From contig JAMOAB010000073.1 in NCBI GenBank assembly GCA_023621995.1, positions 1 to 46,771 on the forward strand: DNA of 46,771 nucleotides, read 5' to 3'. Below, one piece after another: positions 27,201 through 34,522 of the stretch. The notes beneath the pieces were generated by a model. The model had not been told where the DNA came from and ran no database searches. It saw nothing but the letters and a program-made list of their open reading frames with translations. This stretch comes from Bacillota bacterium (lineage in GTDB: Bacteria > Bacillota > Clostridia > Caldicoprobacterales > Xylanivirgaceae). Made by a program: the position numbers and the translations under genes. Positions within the stretch are counted from its first letter, which is position 1, and each line of letters begins with the position of its first letter.

Positions 27201-28390
27201 GAGCTGGAGCTGTAGGAGGATTTTTCGGAAGGATAGCCAATGCACCTTTAAATGCTTTAAACAGACAGAGAGCTCGATTAGGATGGGATGCTCTATCCTA
27301 TAGAGACATAGGAAGAGGAATATTTGGAAGAGCTCAATATGACGAAGAAGGAAACATGGTAAATAGAGGAGGACTATTAAGTAGAGCAGGTAGAGGAGTT
27401 CGTGCTGTAGGAAGAGGAGCAGGAAAAGTTGCTAGAGGAATAGGAGCAGTAGGAAGAGGAGTAATGGGAGTACTTCCTTTTGCATCTGGAGCTTTTGCTA
27501 TAGGAAGAATGGGCTATAGTGCAATAAGTAGACTAGGAGGAGACAAAGGCTTTGAAGGAGGAGTAGAAATTCTTAGGAAAAAAATAGCCAACATGGACTT
27601 TAAAGAAGTATTCGATAAGTTCACAGCAGAATTCAAGAAGAACATAAAAGTTTTCCTCCCATTAGCAAAAGATGTATTCAAGCAGATTGCTAAAGCGATG
27701 CCACCTATTCTAGCAGAAGGATGGGAAGGTATAAAAGCAGGAGCTTCACTTGCTTGGCAATGGATTACTACACAAGGATTTGATTTGCTAAAAAGTTTTA
27801 CAGGAAAAGCTGTAAAGTGGCTAATAAAAACAGGAATACCAATGTTCATTAAAGCCTTACTTGGAATAGGAAAATGGCTAGTTACTAAAGGAATACCAAG
27901 TCTGTTGAAGATAGTAAGTAAACTGGCAATAGACATAGGAAAAGGACTGTATAAAGGAGTATTGAGTGTATTAAGTGGAATAGGAACAGCTCTAGGAAAG
28001 ATAATGATGAAAGGGCTAAAAGGAGCTCTGAAATTGTTATTACCTAAACCATTAGAAGAGCCTGTATTTAAAGCTCTAGGACTAGACTACCACCATCAAG
28101 GACTATGGATGTCAAAAGATGAACACCCTGCTATCATAAAGAAAGATGAGACAGTATTACCTCCAGACAAGTCTAGGAAGCTAGATAACTTCTTAGAGAA
28201 TACCCCAGTATCCTCAAGAGCAGGACAAAATCAACCACAGCAAGTAGACAACTCAATTAACATAGATAAAGTAGAAATTATAGTACAAGCTGATAAGTTA
28301 TCAAGAGCTGATGCAAGAAATCAAGCTAAAATGATACTTGAGGAGTTTAAAAAGTTACAAAAAGAAAAGAATATAAGGCAGTATGTTTAA
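24233..28390 (+). CDS. tape measure protein
   Basis: 1385 residues from ATG 24233, chosen because GGGAGGAGG lies 5-10 bases upstream (an upstream ATG at 24209 precedes this site). The N-terminus has the tape measure domain (TPFEIKPVLEAMSSFKAIQID). Several hydrophobic stretches occur at about 330-360, 390-410 and 1100-1120. The middle is Gly/Arg-rich and contains three copies of a motif of the type FG..-YTP..D..G..-Y-GG (see repeat entry). Late LGLDYHHQGLWMSKDEHPA and ETVLPPDKS resemble C-terminal tape measure motifs. Its length sets tail length, roughly 0.15 nm per residue, so around 200 nm. Confidence 0.9.
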   Translation: MLDHLGLGIVLTMQDDFTPQANKAVQAMDRMSNRAEQLERDMQRSMSNLQNIMLAGFSLNQVGGEFERTGKKILGAIQNTFTGLGRVGKEFETLKNTMEVFFRESTDEAMKWGVDLASKTPFEIKPVLEAMSSFKAIQIDVRKQFEYTNAEGKKAQKSFMEFVGDLGAFRPDKGVEGAMMAIRNYIGGNKRSLRQLFDVDERLIIGREFDTSNMDNFQKDFVEFVNKLAPDMMKNLEGTADQLLSNLRDKWTWFVYQIGESGAFDAMKKTLMDITGIIDEIDLDKTAKVIGEIFTSLWKPIDKVIQGIARLVKGVLEFTEQHPMIAKIAIGFTAISGALSVISGTIMKLTGNFLILSTSIISAYANLQVLGTLNKVSIFSGLNLQIGAVIRNLGLLGIIAGIVAIGFKRNIDGIRDRWETLQTAWKQSGEILEMGASRGIRNFETVFDKTIDNITTKLMRFRLIGTVIFTTLFGKTVNGVLQYTQKDIENLSVMGLLPFAQTMAMIRGRVKSFFKGFKNGITTAYEVAKNFLDFVLIPIKAIFESLSKLAPIKAISNLFGVKSEKGIGLKDAQKSMAQFEKLGEIAGGLIGTLIGFKVVGSLTSIITKPFKGLFDILEKTKGATDKLKDGLEKTIGKGSVFSRIGGFFQGAKERWTRAKNHFNNFLDERSELPKASASSYEGYDRVLYSNVPKNFRDYNLKDGANPYDLYTKQPKGLRGRLSQALFGAKYYTPSKDGSGMEYVGRYGGRLTQFRDDTQTRLSSQSLGINPPTVADIKRIYGGDIASWKRDRAIFVSQDKKVGSMMDIAGSDYSQIEENLRRSRDARIQELISNPKFRRNAYRDAGVSGRSFNMKEADRISFLTRYAYDDPLVQQRSKELQDIRNYANTNAPIFQAKQSKLSQFLFGQRIYTPEQDERGRWYERTVARRGGIFRNPANDMVFNDKGDVSLRGRARRMGGAIANSRLGRAVGGATSGIRGGLGSLFEGAQRGAGAVGGFFGRIANAPLNALNRQRARLGWDALSYRDIGRGIFGRAQYDEEGNMVNRGGLLSRAGRGVRAVGRGAGKVARGIGAVGRGVMGVLPFASGAFAIGRMGYSAISRLGGDKGFEGGVEILRKKIANMDFKEVFDKFTAEFKKNIKVFLPLAKDVFKQIAKAMPPILAEGWEGIKAGASLAWQWITTQGFDLLKSFTGKAVKWLIKTGIPMFIKALLGIGKWLVTKGIPSLLKIVSKLAIDIGKGLYKGVLSVLSGIGTALGKIMMKGLKGALKLLLPKPLEEPVFKALGLDYHHQGLWMSKDEHPAIIKKDETVLPPDKSRKLDNFLENTPVSSRAGQNQPQQVDNSINIDKVEIIVQADKLSRADARNQAKMILEEFKKLQKEKNIRQYV
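26380..27400. repeat. three diverged protein repeats inside tape measure
   Basis: Repeated segments near 26392 (LSQALFGAKYYTPSKDGSG), 26929 (LSQFLFGQRIYTPEQDERG) and 27304 (GRGIFGRAQYDEEGN), each followed by a Tyr/Arg stretch and GG. Spacing is about 540 and 370 bases. They look like decayed duplications rather than precise repeats. Confidence 0.55.
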
Positions 28391-28399
28391 ATAATCTAG

Positions 28400-28460
28400 G
28401 ATACCTCTCTATTAAAATATAAGAATTTATCTTATAATAATAGTAGAGGTATCTTTGTTT
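28400..28460 (+). terminator. terminator with promoter -10 in its loop
   Basis: GATACCTCT (28400-28408) pairs with AGAGGTATC (28445-28453), followed by TTTGTTT. The 36-base loop contains TATAAT at 28433-28438. Transcripts started here would begin at the 3' arm and avoid the hairpin. Confidence 0.6.
28433..28438 (+). promoter_or_regulatory. -10 element for baseplate genes
   Basis: TATAAT in context ATCTTATAATAATAG. No clear -35 hexamer 17 bases upstream (TATTAA at 28410). Proposed from the repeated terminator-promoter arrangement. Confidence 0.45.
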
Positions 28461-28475
28461 GATGGGAGGGATATT

Positions 28476-28856
28476 ATGAGAAAAGTAACTAAGGGAAAAT
28501 TAGGAGAACTTACATTCCAACTTAACCCTTCAAATATGCAGTATGATGCAGGAGGAGTATGGGCTCAAATAAATAGCCCTGGTATGAGTAAACCTATATT
28601 ATCTTATAGTTATGGAAAACCTAGAGTATTTACATTTGAATTATGGATAAATAAAAGACACGAAGCTCCCGTAGATATGGCTCATGTGTTCAATACTCTT
28701 CACAAATATAGACTTTCTAAAGAGCCCGTTATATTCGCATATGGCTCATTTGTATGTAAAGTGATAGTACTTGAGTGTCCATTTAATATTGAAGCGTGGA
28801 ATAAGAATTTAAGTATTACGGAGATGAAAATACCTGTTACATTACAGGCATTATAA
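28476..28856 (+). CDS. CIS tube-like baseplate/tube initiator protein
   Basis: 126 residues from ATG 28476, which follows GGGAGGG; the reading frame upstream lacks a good start. GELTFQLNPSNMQYDAGG, SYSYGKPRVFTFELWINKR and VIFAYGSFVCKVIVLEC match the pattern of the contractile injection system tube-initiator family that adapts hub to tube. It is followed by a LysM-type gene, so the two may form what is one protein elsewhere. Confidence 0.6.
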   Translation: MRKVTKGKLGELTFQLNPSNMQYDAGGVWAQINSPGMSKPILSYSYGKPRVFTFELWINKRHEAPVDMAHVFNTLHKYRLSKEPVIFAYGSFVCKVIVLECPFNIEAWNKNLSITEMKIPVTLQAL

Positions 28857-28867
28857 GGAGGGATAAT

Positions 28868-29155
28868 ATGATTTTTAAAGGAAGTAGGTATGAAGGGAAC
28901 TATCTATATTATGATGAAGAATATGGAGTAAGTTACTTATCTCCATTAGATAAGAATATACCACCTCACCCCTCCGATTTTGTGTATCAATATAAGGCAG
29001 GAGATAGACTAGATATATTAGCTAAAGAGTTCTATGGAAATCCTCAAAAGAAATGGATTATCCTTTTAGCTAACCCTCAATATGCAACTGAATTGGATAT
29101 AAAAGTAGGAGATATATTAAACATCCCTAATCCAGAAAGGATGGATATAAGGTGA
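28868..29155 (+). CDS. LysM-like baseplate protein
   Basis: 95 residues. The C-terminal half is a LysM-like fold: YQYKAGDRLDILAKEFYG, KKWIILLANPQ, LDIKVGDILNIPNPE. In T4 (gp53) and related contractile systems a LysM protein joins hub and wedge. It overlaps the next start by 4 bases (GTGAGTATG region), indicating coupling. Confidence 0.75.
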   Translation: MIFKGSRYEGNYLYYDEEYGVSYLSPLDKNIPPHPSDFVYQYKAGDRLDILAKEFYGNPQKKWIILLANPQYATELDIKVGDILNIPNPERMDIR

Positions 29156-30036
29156 GTATGTTATTATCTAGAGAAGTACTGTTAGAGCCTTATTATGAGA
29201 TACACATAAATGGGAAGAAATTAGGAGATGACCTAAAGAAGTATATCACTCAAGTAGAAGTAGAGGAGTCGGATAGTGAAGCCGATTTAGGGAGAGTTAC
29301 AGTAGCAGATAAGGACTTCATATTTTCAAACAATATAGAGCTAACAAAGAAAGCCCCTATAAAGATATATATGGGACATAAGAAGAAATTTAGACTCATG
29401 CTGGATGGAGAGATAACTCACATAGAAGCAGACTTTGGAGAGGATGGAGTGCCCTATATAACCATAGGAGCTATAGATAATACCAATAAAATGACTACTA
29501 AAAAGAAGTCAAGAGTATTTAAGAATAAGACTGTAGCAGATGTAGTTAGGGCAATAGCAAAAGAGTATGGATTTAAACCTAAAGTACAGGATACAAAACC
29601 TATTTTAGACCAGATAACACAAGAGAATGAAACAGATGCTCAATTCTTATCTAAACTAGCAGATGATGAAGCATATAAGCTGTATATAATTACAGAGACT
29701 AATGAATTATACTTTGGGGATAAAATACGTGATTTTAAGGTAGAGGAGAATATCTACTATAATAGTGGAGACAATACTATAATATCTTTTAGACCTACAT
29801 TTGTAGAGAAAAATAAACCAGAGAATGTAGAATCCAAATCAAGTAATATTTCAGATACTACAGGAAAAACAGTAACAAAAAAGAAACCAGCAACAAAAAA
29901 GACTACAGGAAAACCAGCAACAAAAAAGACTACAGGAAAACCAGCAACAAAAAAGACTACAGCTACATCTAAAGCAGGAGGAAGAGGAAGAGTTGGAATA
30001 TCTACAGTAACTGGAGCAGTTATAAGACCTAGATAG
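29152..30036 (+). CDS. baseplate hub protein, N-terminal part (gpD/gp27-like)
   Basis: 294 residues. YYEIHINGKKLGDDLKKYIT, LGRVTVADKD, LMLDGEITHIEADFGEDG, TVADVVRAIAKEYGFKP and NETDAQFLSKLADDEAYKLYI are typical of late-control D/XkdQ-type hub proteins. In related phages a strand-rich C-terminal part continues; here the protein instead ends in a basic linker with three KPATKKTTG repeats, and the missing part appears in the next gene. It probably forms the ring on which the spike sits. Confidence 0.75.
   Translation: MSMLLSREVLLEPYYEIHINGKKLGDDLKKYITQVEVEESDSEADLGRVTVADKDFIFSNNIELTKKAPIKIYMGHKKKFRLMLDGEITHIEADFGEDGVPYITIGAIDNTNKMTTKKKSRVFKNKTVADVVRAIAKEYGFKPKVQDTKPILDQITQENETDAQFLSKLADDEAYKLYIITETNELYFGDKIRDFKVEENIYYNSGDNTIISFRPTFVEKNKPENVESKSSNISDTTGKTVTKKKPATKKTTGKPATKKTTGKPATKKTTATSKAGGRGRVGISTVTGAVIRPR
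29884..29964. repeat. tandem 27-base repeat, three copies
   Basis: Units at 29884-29910, 29911-29937 and 29938-29964 (last three bases differ) encode KPATKKTTG. Copies are near identical at DNA level, so copy number may vary. They form a Lys/Thr/Pro disordered linker. Confidence 0.9.
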
Positions 30037-30047
30037 GAGGGATAGTA

Positions 30048-30554
30048 ATGGCAGGAATAAATAAAACATCAAAAAATACAAATGTAAATAAACCCGCTAC
30101 TAATAAAGTAAATGCTCAAGTGAAAAAGGATGTAGAAAGAAGAGTTAATGAGTACATTGAGGGAGCAATTCAAGTAATACCTAACTGTGATTACAGATGT
30201 AAGAAGATTTATGGAGTAAATGGAGTGGGAAGTATATTTAGTGGCAACTATTATGTGCAGAAAGTAACCCATACAATTTCAGATGTTTACACAGTAAATA
30301 TGGAAGTTACTCAAGTGGGGCAATTATCAGTGAATACACCTGGTACAAAGACACGAACAAAGCCGGTTAAACAAGACCCCCCAAAAGTACCAGAAGCACC
30401 TAAATATCAAGTGATAACTATAAAAAGAGGGGATACTTTATGGGCTTTATCTAGGAAGTATGGGACTACAGTACAGGAACTAGCTAAAATTAATAACATT
30501 AAAAATCCAGATTTAATCTATGCTGGAGCACCTTTAAAAGTACCAGCTAAGTAA
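30048..30554 (+). CDS. hub C-terminal part with LysM domain
   Basis: 168 residues starting 12 bases after the hub N-terminal gene with GGAGGGA upstream. The middle (GVNGVGSIFSGNYYVQKVTH, TISDVYTVNMEVTQVG) is the C-terminal strand region normally fused to gpD-like hubs. A Pro/Lys linker leads to a LysM domain (QVITIKRGDTLWALSRKYGT, LAKINNIKNPDLIYAGAPL), which binds peptidoglycan GlcNAc chains. Together with the preceding gene it looks like one hub protein split in two. Confidence 0.72.
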   Translation: MAGINKTSKNTNVNKPATNKVNAQVKKDVERRVNEYIEGAIQVIPNCDYRCKKIYGVNGVGSIFSGNYYVQKVTHTISDVYTVNMEVTQVGQLSVNTPGTKTRTKPVKQDPPKVPEAPKYQVITIKRGDTLWALSRKYGTTVQELAKINNIKNPDLIYAGAPLKVPAK

Positions 30555-30565
30555 GGAGGTATAAA

Positions 30566-31054
30566 ATGGCTTACTTTGGAAAATATAGAGCAGAAGTAGT
30601 AGATGTAGCAGACCCAGAACAGAGAGGTAGGATAAGAGTTAAATGCCCAGAAGTTTTAGGGACTCAAATATCCAGATGGGCTTTACCTTGCTTTCCTCCT
30701 AATACTTTTACAGTACCAGCTAAAGGAACTTTAGTTTGGGTAGAGTTTGAGGGAGGAAGGAAGGACAGTCCAATATGGACAGGAGTATTCTACACTAAAG
30801 ACCAATGGAAGAGTAAATTTGGGACTTATAATCCTAATAGTTACATTATAAAGGCACTAGGGGATACTTGGATAGTATCAGCCAAGAGTGGAATATATAT
30901 TAAAGCACTAGGAGCTAATGTAGATATAAATACTTCACCGGATACAGGAATTACTAAGTTAGGAAACATTCAATCACTAGGAATTACAGCAATAGGAGAC
31001 ATTCATGCTACTGGAAATATTACAGATAAAGATGGGGAAGTTCATAGTCACTAA
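30566..31054 (+). CDS. baseplate spike (gpV/gp5-like OB fold)
   Basis: 162 residues. KYRAEVVDVADPEQRGRIRVKCPEV is the OB-fold start of spike proteins, followed by WALPCFPPNTFTVPAKGTLVWVEFEGG and PIWTGVFY. The C-terminus (AIGDIHATGNITDKDGEVHSH) is the membrane-piercing beta helix, whose terminal HSH may bind a metal ion at the tip. Ribosome site AAGGAGGT. Confidence 0.85.
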   Translation: MAYFGKYRAEVVDVADPEQRGRIRVKCPEVLGTQISRWALPCFPPNTFTVPAKGTLVWVEFEGGRKDSPIWTGVFYTKDQWKSKFGTYNPNSYIIKALGDTWIVSAKSGIYIKALGANVDINTSPDTGITKLGNIQSLGITAIGDIHATGNITDKDGEVHSH

Positions 31055-31069
31055 TAAGGAGGTAAGATT

Positions 31070-31471
31070 ATGGCAGGACAAAAGGGATTTACAGGAATAT
31101 CATTCCCATTTAGATTTGATGGAAGAGGGGGAGTAGCAACCTCTACAACCTCCATTACAGACTTTTCTCACATTAAGGAGAGTATTATGCAGATTATACT
31201 AACTCAAGTTGGAGAGAGAAGGATGGAGCTAGAGTTTGGCTCAGAAGTAAGAGACCACCTATTCTCTATGTCAGATGATGAGACTGATATTGCTATACTA
31301 AAGTTTAAGATACAAGAAGCAATAGAGAAATATGAGAAGAGAGTTGAGATTAATAATATAGAAATTATCCATGATGAAAGTATTGCAGGAGAAGGAACTT
31401 GGATAGTGGAGATAGATTTTAAAGTTATAAAGTACTTGAAAAATGACACAGTAAGAATTAAACTAAACTAA
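31070..31471 (+). CDS. baseplate wedge protein (gp25-like)
   Basis: 133 residues with the gp25/gpW pattern: GISFPFRFDGRGGVATST, HIKESIMQIILTQVGERRM-ELEFGSEVRDHLF and IQEAIEKYEKRVEI. It helps trigger sheath assembly. Located between spike and baseplate J as usual. Ribosome site AAGGAGGT. Confidence 0.88.
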   Translation: MAGQKGFTGISFPFRFDGRGGVATSTTSITDFSHIKESIMQIILTQVGERRMELEFGSEVRDHLFSMSDDETDIAILKFKIQEAIEKYEKRVEINNIEIIHDESIAGEGTWIVEIDFKVIKYLKNDTVRIKLN

Positions 31472-31492
31472 AGAAAGAGAGGAGGTAAAGAT

Positions 31493-32716
31493 ATGGCAGA
31501 ATTAAGGGCTAATGATTATGTAACAAAAGATTATGAAGGATTTAGACAGTTAATGTTAGACTTAATTCCACAATATGCCCCAGAGTGGACAGATACATCT
31601 CAATCAGACTTTGGAGTAGTGCTTATAGAGCTTCTAGCTAACGGATTAGACATCTTATCATACTATCAAGATAAAAACTTTAATGAGTCTTTCTTGGCTA
31701 CAGCAAAGACTAGAAAAGCAGTAATTAATCTTTGTAGGATGTTAGGTTATGAACTAGCTCACCAAACTCCAGCTATCCATAAAATAGAATTTACAAAAGA
31801 TGAAAGCTTTATAGATGATACTATTATAATCCCTAAAGGTACTAAAATAGGTACTGACCCAAAAGTAGGGGCTCAAGTAGTGTTTGAGTTATTAGAAGGA
31901 GATGTAATCCTTCCAGCAGGAGTAACTACAGCTACAGCTTTAGCTACTCATGGAATAACTGTTACAGACAATATTCTAGGGACTTCTGATGGTACTGAAT
32001 TTCAGACTTTTAAGTTAATGTACCCAGATGTATTAAAAGATACCCTACAAGTAGTTACTATTGAAAATGGAAGAGAAGTGGCTTGGGAAAGAGTGGAGGA
32101 CTTTCTAAGTTCAGAACAGGAAGATAGGCATTACACTATCAGTACTAATGAAGCAAATGAGATGTTTGTACATTTCGGAAATGGATTGTCAGGAAGAATA
32201 CCTACAAAGGATACAGTAATAAAAGCTCACTACAGAGTTGGAGGAGGAACTATAGGAAATGTAGGTTTGAATACTATAAATTCATTTGTAGACGAAGAGT
32301 ATGCAGGAGTAACCTTTAAGAATATAGAGCTATATATTAGAGGGGAAGATGTAGAGGATATAGAACACGCAAAACTAGTAGCTCCTAGACACTTTAGGAA
32401 CGCTGGGAGGGCAGTAACTAAGTTAGACTTTGAAGATATTGTAATGGAAATAGAGGGAGTATCTAAAGCAAAATGTATAGAGACATTCAATGAAAATAGA
32501 GACTTACACATTTATGTAGTACCTACAGACTTTGGAGCATTAACAGCAGGGCTGGAAAAAAAGATACTAGATAAATTAAATAAAGTAAAGCTAGTACATG
32601 ACAACCCTATATTATTTAGTACAGATTACACAGAGTTTACAATAGATTTACAAGTAATTACTTACTCTAACTATATTAATTCAGATGTAACTAATAGAGT
32701 TAAGGAAGCAATGTAA
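31493..32716 (+). CDS. baseplate J/gp47-like wedge protein, 3' end disrupted
   Basis: 407 residues. DYEGFRQLMLDLIPQYAPEWTDTSQSDFGVVLIELLANGLDILSYYQD is the family start; EMFVHFGNGLSGRIP, KAHYRVGGGTIGNVG and LDFEDIVMEIEGVSKAKC are further hallmarks. The frame stops at 32714 after RVKEAM, although the family normally continues with a helix, a glycine-rich turn and a last strand. That last piece is present out of frame just downstream (next entry), so a small out-of-frame deletion is likely. Ribosome site AGGAGGT. Confidence 0.85.
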   Translation: MAELRANDYVTKDYEGFRQLMLDLIPQYAPEWTDTSQSDFGVVLIELLANGLDILSYYQDKNFNESFLATAKTRKAVINLCRMLGYELAHQTPAIHKIEFTKDESFIDDTIIIPKGTKIGTDPKVGAQVVFELLEGDVILPAGVTTATALATHGITVTDNILGTSDGTEFQTFKLMYPDVLKDTLQVVTIENGREVAWERVEDFLSSEQEDRHYTISTNEANEMFVHFGNGLSGRIPTKDTVIKAHYRVGGGTIGNVGLNTINSFVDEEYAGVTFKNIELYIRGEDVEDIEHAKLVAPRHFRNAGRAVTKLDFEDIVMEIEGVSKAKCIETFNENRDLHIYVVPTDFGALTAGLEKKILDKLNKVKLVHDNPILFSTDYTEFTIDLQVITYSNYINSDVTNRVKEAM

Positions 32717-32814
32717 TAGTAAATTCTCCTCTAACTGATATAGAAGTTCCAGAGAATAGTGTGGCTAAGTTAAAGGAAGTCATCGTAAGCACTACTGGAG
32801 GAGTTGATATATAA
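32713..32814 (+). pseudogene. out-of-frame C-terminal remnant of baseplate J
   Basis: In the -1 frame relative to the J gene, 33 codons read VIVNSPLTDIEVPENSVAKL and on to TTGGVDI, then TAA overlapping the ATG of the gpI gene (TAATG). This is the expected J terminus with the expected coupling to the next gene. No slippery heptamer joins the two frames, and about 30-40 residues that family members have between these parts are missing. Confidence 0.75.
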
Positions 32815-33839
32815 TGATTAAGAACTTTTCAGAGCAATTATATCAAATGCTCCCACCTATATATAGGAAAGAAGATGCAAATATAAAGCCTTATAAAGAG
32901 CCTTTAAAGAGATATTTAAAGATATTAAGTGAAGGAGGATTTGAGGTATTACTTAAATCTATCGAGGAGTTTCTATTTATACGTGATATAGATAATGTAG
33001 ACAGTAAGTATTTACCTCTTATTGCAAAGACTTTGGGACTAGATTTTCCTTACAATATGACAGATAAAGAGAGAAGGAAGTATCTCAAGATTATTCCTTC
33101 TCTCTATAAGTCAAAGGGAACAGCAGACTCGTTTAACTTCCTTGCTAGGGAGATTTTCAGTACTAAGACTAAAATCAATACTAGAGCAGAAGTCTATAAG
33201 GAAGGGATGACTCCAAAAGAGTGGAGAAGGATATTCTTAGATATAGAAGTAGATGGAGCATTACCAGACCTACAGAGGAAAGAGGAGAACTTTAGGAAGT
33301 TCGTTGAGATAATAAGACCAGTAAATAGGATATTAGTTATCAACCTTATTTTAGTTTACTTTACTGAATATAAGTTTGCAGAGAGAGTTAGAGACTCATT
33401 TAATTCTGAAATTATTATTGATAATTCAAAGCTAGATAGGTTTATAAGTAATTTAAAAGATGAAGTGGATATTAGCATTTTAAAACTTAAAGTAGAAACA
33501 GAAATTTCTCATTTAAAGCCTTATGATTATAGAGACCCTTTTTATCTAAACTCTAGTAATTTAAACAATTTAAGGTTTGGATTAAGCTCATTCAATAGTT
33601 TAGTTAAGATAAAGGAGCAACCTCTATTAGAGACAGTTAAGAAGTATGTAGAGGGAATTAGTTTTGAAGCTATCACAGAGAGTGTTACTAATGATAGTTA
33701 CACATCAATAGTTAAAGATGCTTCCCCACAAACTAAGTTCACAGTAGTAAAACCATCTAACTTATCGGGCACAGCAAAGTTAGTTACAAGCTTCTATACA
33801 ACCCATTACACCCCAAAAGAAATGACTTTAAATTATTAG
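32814..33839 (+). CDS. tail protein I (P2 gpI-like)
   Basis: 341 residues. The start (SEQLYQMLPPIYRKED), LPLIAKTLGLDFPYNMTDKERRKYLKIIPSLYKSKGT and WRRIFLDIEVDG with FVEIIRPVNRILVI are typical of gpI-like baseplate proteins that lie after J. The last about 150 residues are specific to this phage and probably connect to the fibre network. The start overlaps the J remnant stop by one base, supporting ancestral coupling. Confidence 0.8.
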   Translation: MIKNFSEQLYQMLPPIYRKEDANIKPYKEPLKRYLKILSEGGFEVLLKSIEEFLFIRDIDNVDSKYLPLIAKTLGLDFPYNMTDKERRKYLKIIPSLYKSKGTADSFNFLAREIFSTKTKINTRAEVYKEGMTPKEWRRIFLDIEVDGALPDLQRKEENFRKFVEIIRPVNRILVINLILVYFTEYKFAERVRDSFNSEIIIDNSKLDRFISNLKDEVDISILKLKVETEISHLKPYDYRDPFYLNSSNLNNLRFGLSSFNSLVKIKEQPLLETVKKYVEGISFEAITESVTNDSYTSIVKDASPQTKFTVVKPSNLSGTAKLVTSFYTTHYTPKEMTLNY

Positions 33840-33846
33840 TGGTGTA

Positions 33847-33875
33847 TTGTAAATATAGACTTACTAAGGTATAAT
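33847..33875 (+). promoter_or_regulatory. promoter before distal tail/fibre genes
   Basis: TTGTAA (33847-33852), 17-base spacer, TATAAT (33870-33875). It starts 8 bases after the gpI stop codon and could give fibre genes independent expression. Confidence 0.7.
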
Positions 33876-33910
33876 ATAATTAGATTATAAATGTTAAGGA
33901 GGGGATATAA

Positions 33911-34504
33911 ATGTTTAAAGATAATTTTATAAATAAAATCTCCTCTTCCGATAGCTTAGTGTTAGCACCAGCTATCGAAGAAGAGGTAATGAACACAAAT
34001 TTTGATGAGAGAAAGCATTGGAAAGTAACTGATAAAATTACTTATCCAGATGGAAGAGTGGAAGTTAGGAACTATGTCAATACAGTAGTAGATGATTGCT
34101 CAAGACTTATTGCAAGTCTTATGAAGGGACAGGATGGGTATAAAGGAATAACTTACTGGGCAGTAGGAAGTGGAGCAGGAACATGGGATAATGCTAATCC
34201 ACCAGAACCCACAGTAGGAGACACTAAGCTATTTAATGAAACATTTAGAAAGGCTATTAATGCAAGTGATATTACATTCCTAGACTCTAGTGATAATCCT
34301 ACTACAAGTGTCACCAATAAGTTACAAATAAAATTATTATTCACAGAAGAAGAAGCTAATGGAGAGTTAAGAGAGTTTGGACTGTTTGGGGGAAATGCTA
34401 CAGCTACAAAAAATAGTGGAATTATGATTAATAGAAAAACTCATGGATTAATTTATAAGACCTCTGGAATGACATTAGAAAGAACTATAAGAATAGTATT
34501 CTAA
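33911..34504 (+). CDS. distal tail / fibre-connecting protein
   Basis: 197 residues. WKVTDKITYPDGRVEVR, NTVVDDCSRLIASLMKG, ITYWAVGSGAGTWDN, LREFGLFGGNA and MTLERTIRIVF form a pattern seen in phage tail collar or baseplate fibre-attachment proteins. No receptor-binding motif is clear. Ends 18 bases before the DGR target gene and lies under its own promoter. Confidence 0.55.
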   Translation: MFKDNFINKISSSDSLVLAPAIEEEVMNTNFDERKHWKVTDKITYPDGRVEVRNYVNTVVDDCSRLIASLMKGQDGYKGITYWAVGSGAGTWDNANPPEPTVGDTKLFNETFRKAINASDITFLDSSDNPTTSVTNKLQIKLLFTEEEANGELREFGLFGGNATATKNSGIMINRKTHGLIYKTSGMTLERTIRIVF

Positions 34505-34522
34505 TAGAGGAGGAAGTGGATT

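Noticed and set aside
26935-27936. Minus-strand frames over the tape measure gene
   Set aside because: No ribosome sites, no promoters, and strong coding signal on the + strand.
29884-29964. CRISPR-like direct repeats
   Set aside because: Units are contiguous without spacers and encode a protein linker in frame.
29851-30081. Minus-strand frame rich in Ser, Cys and Phe over the repeat region
   Set aside because: Antisense shadow of the Lys/Thr-rich linker; composition follows from the complement of AAA/ACA codons.
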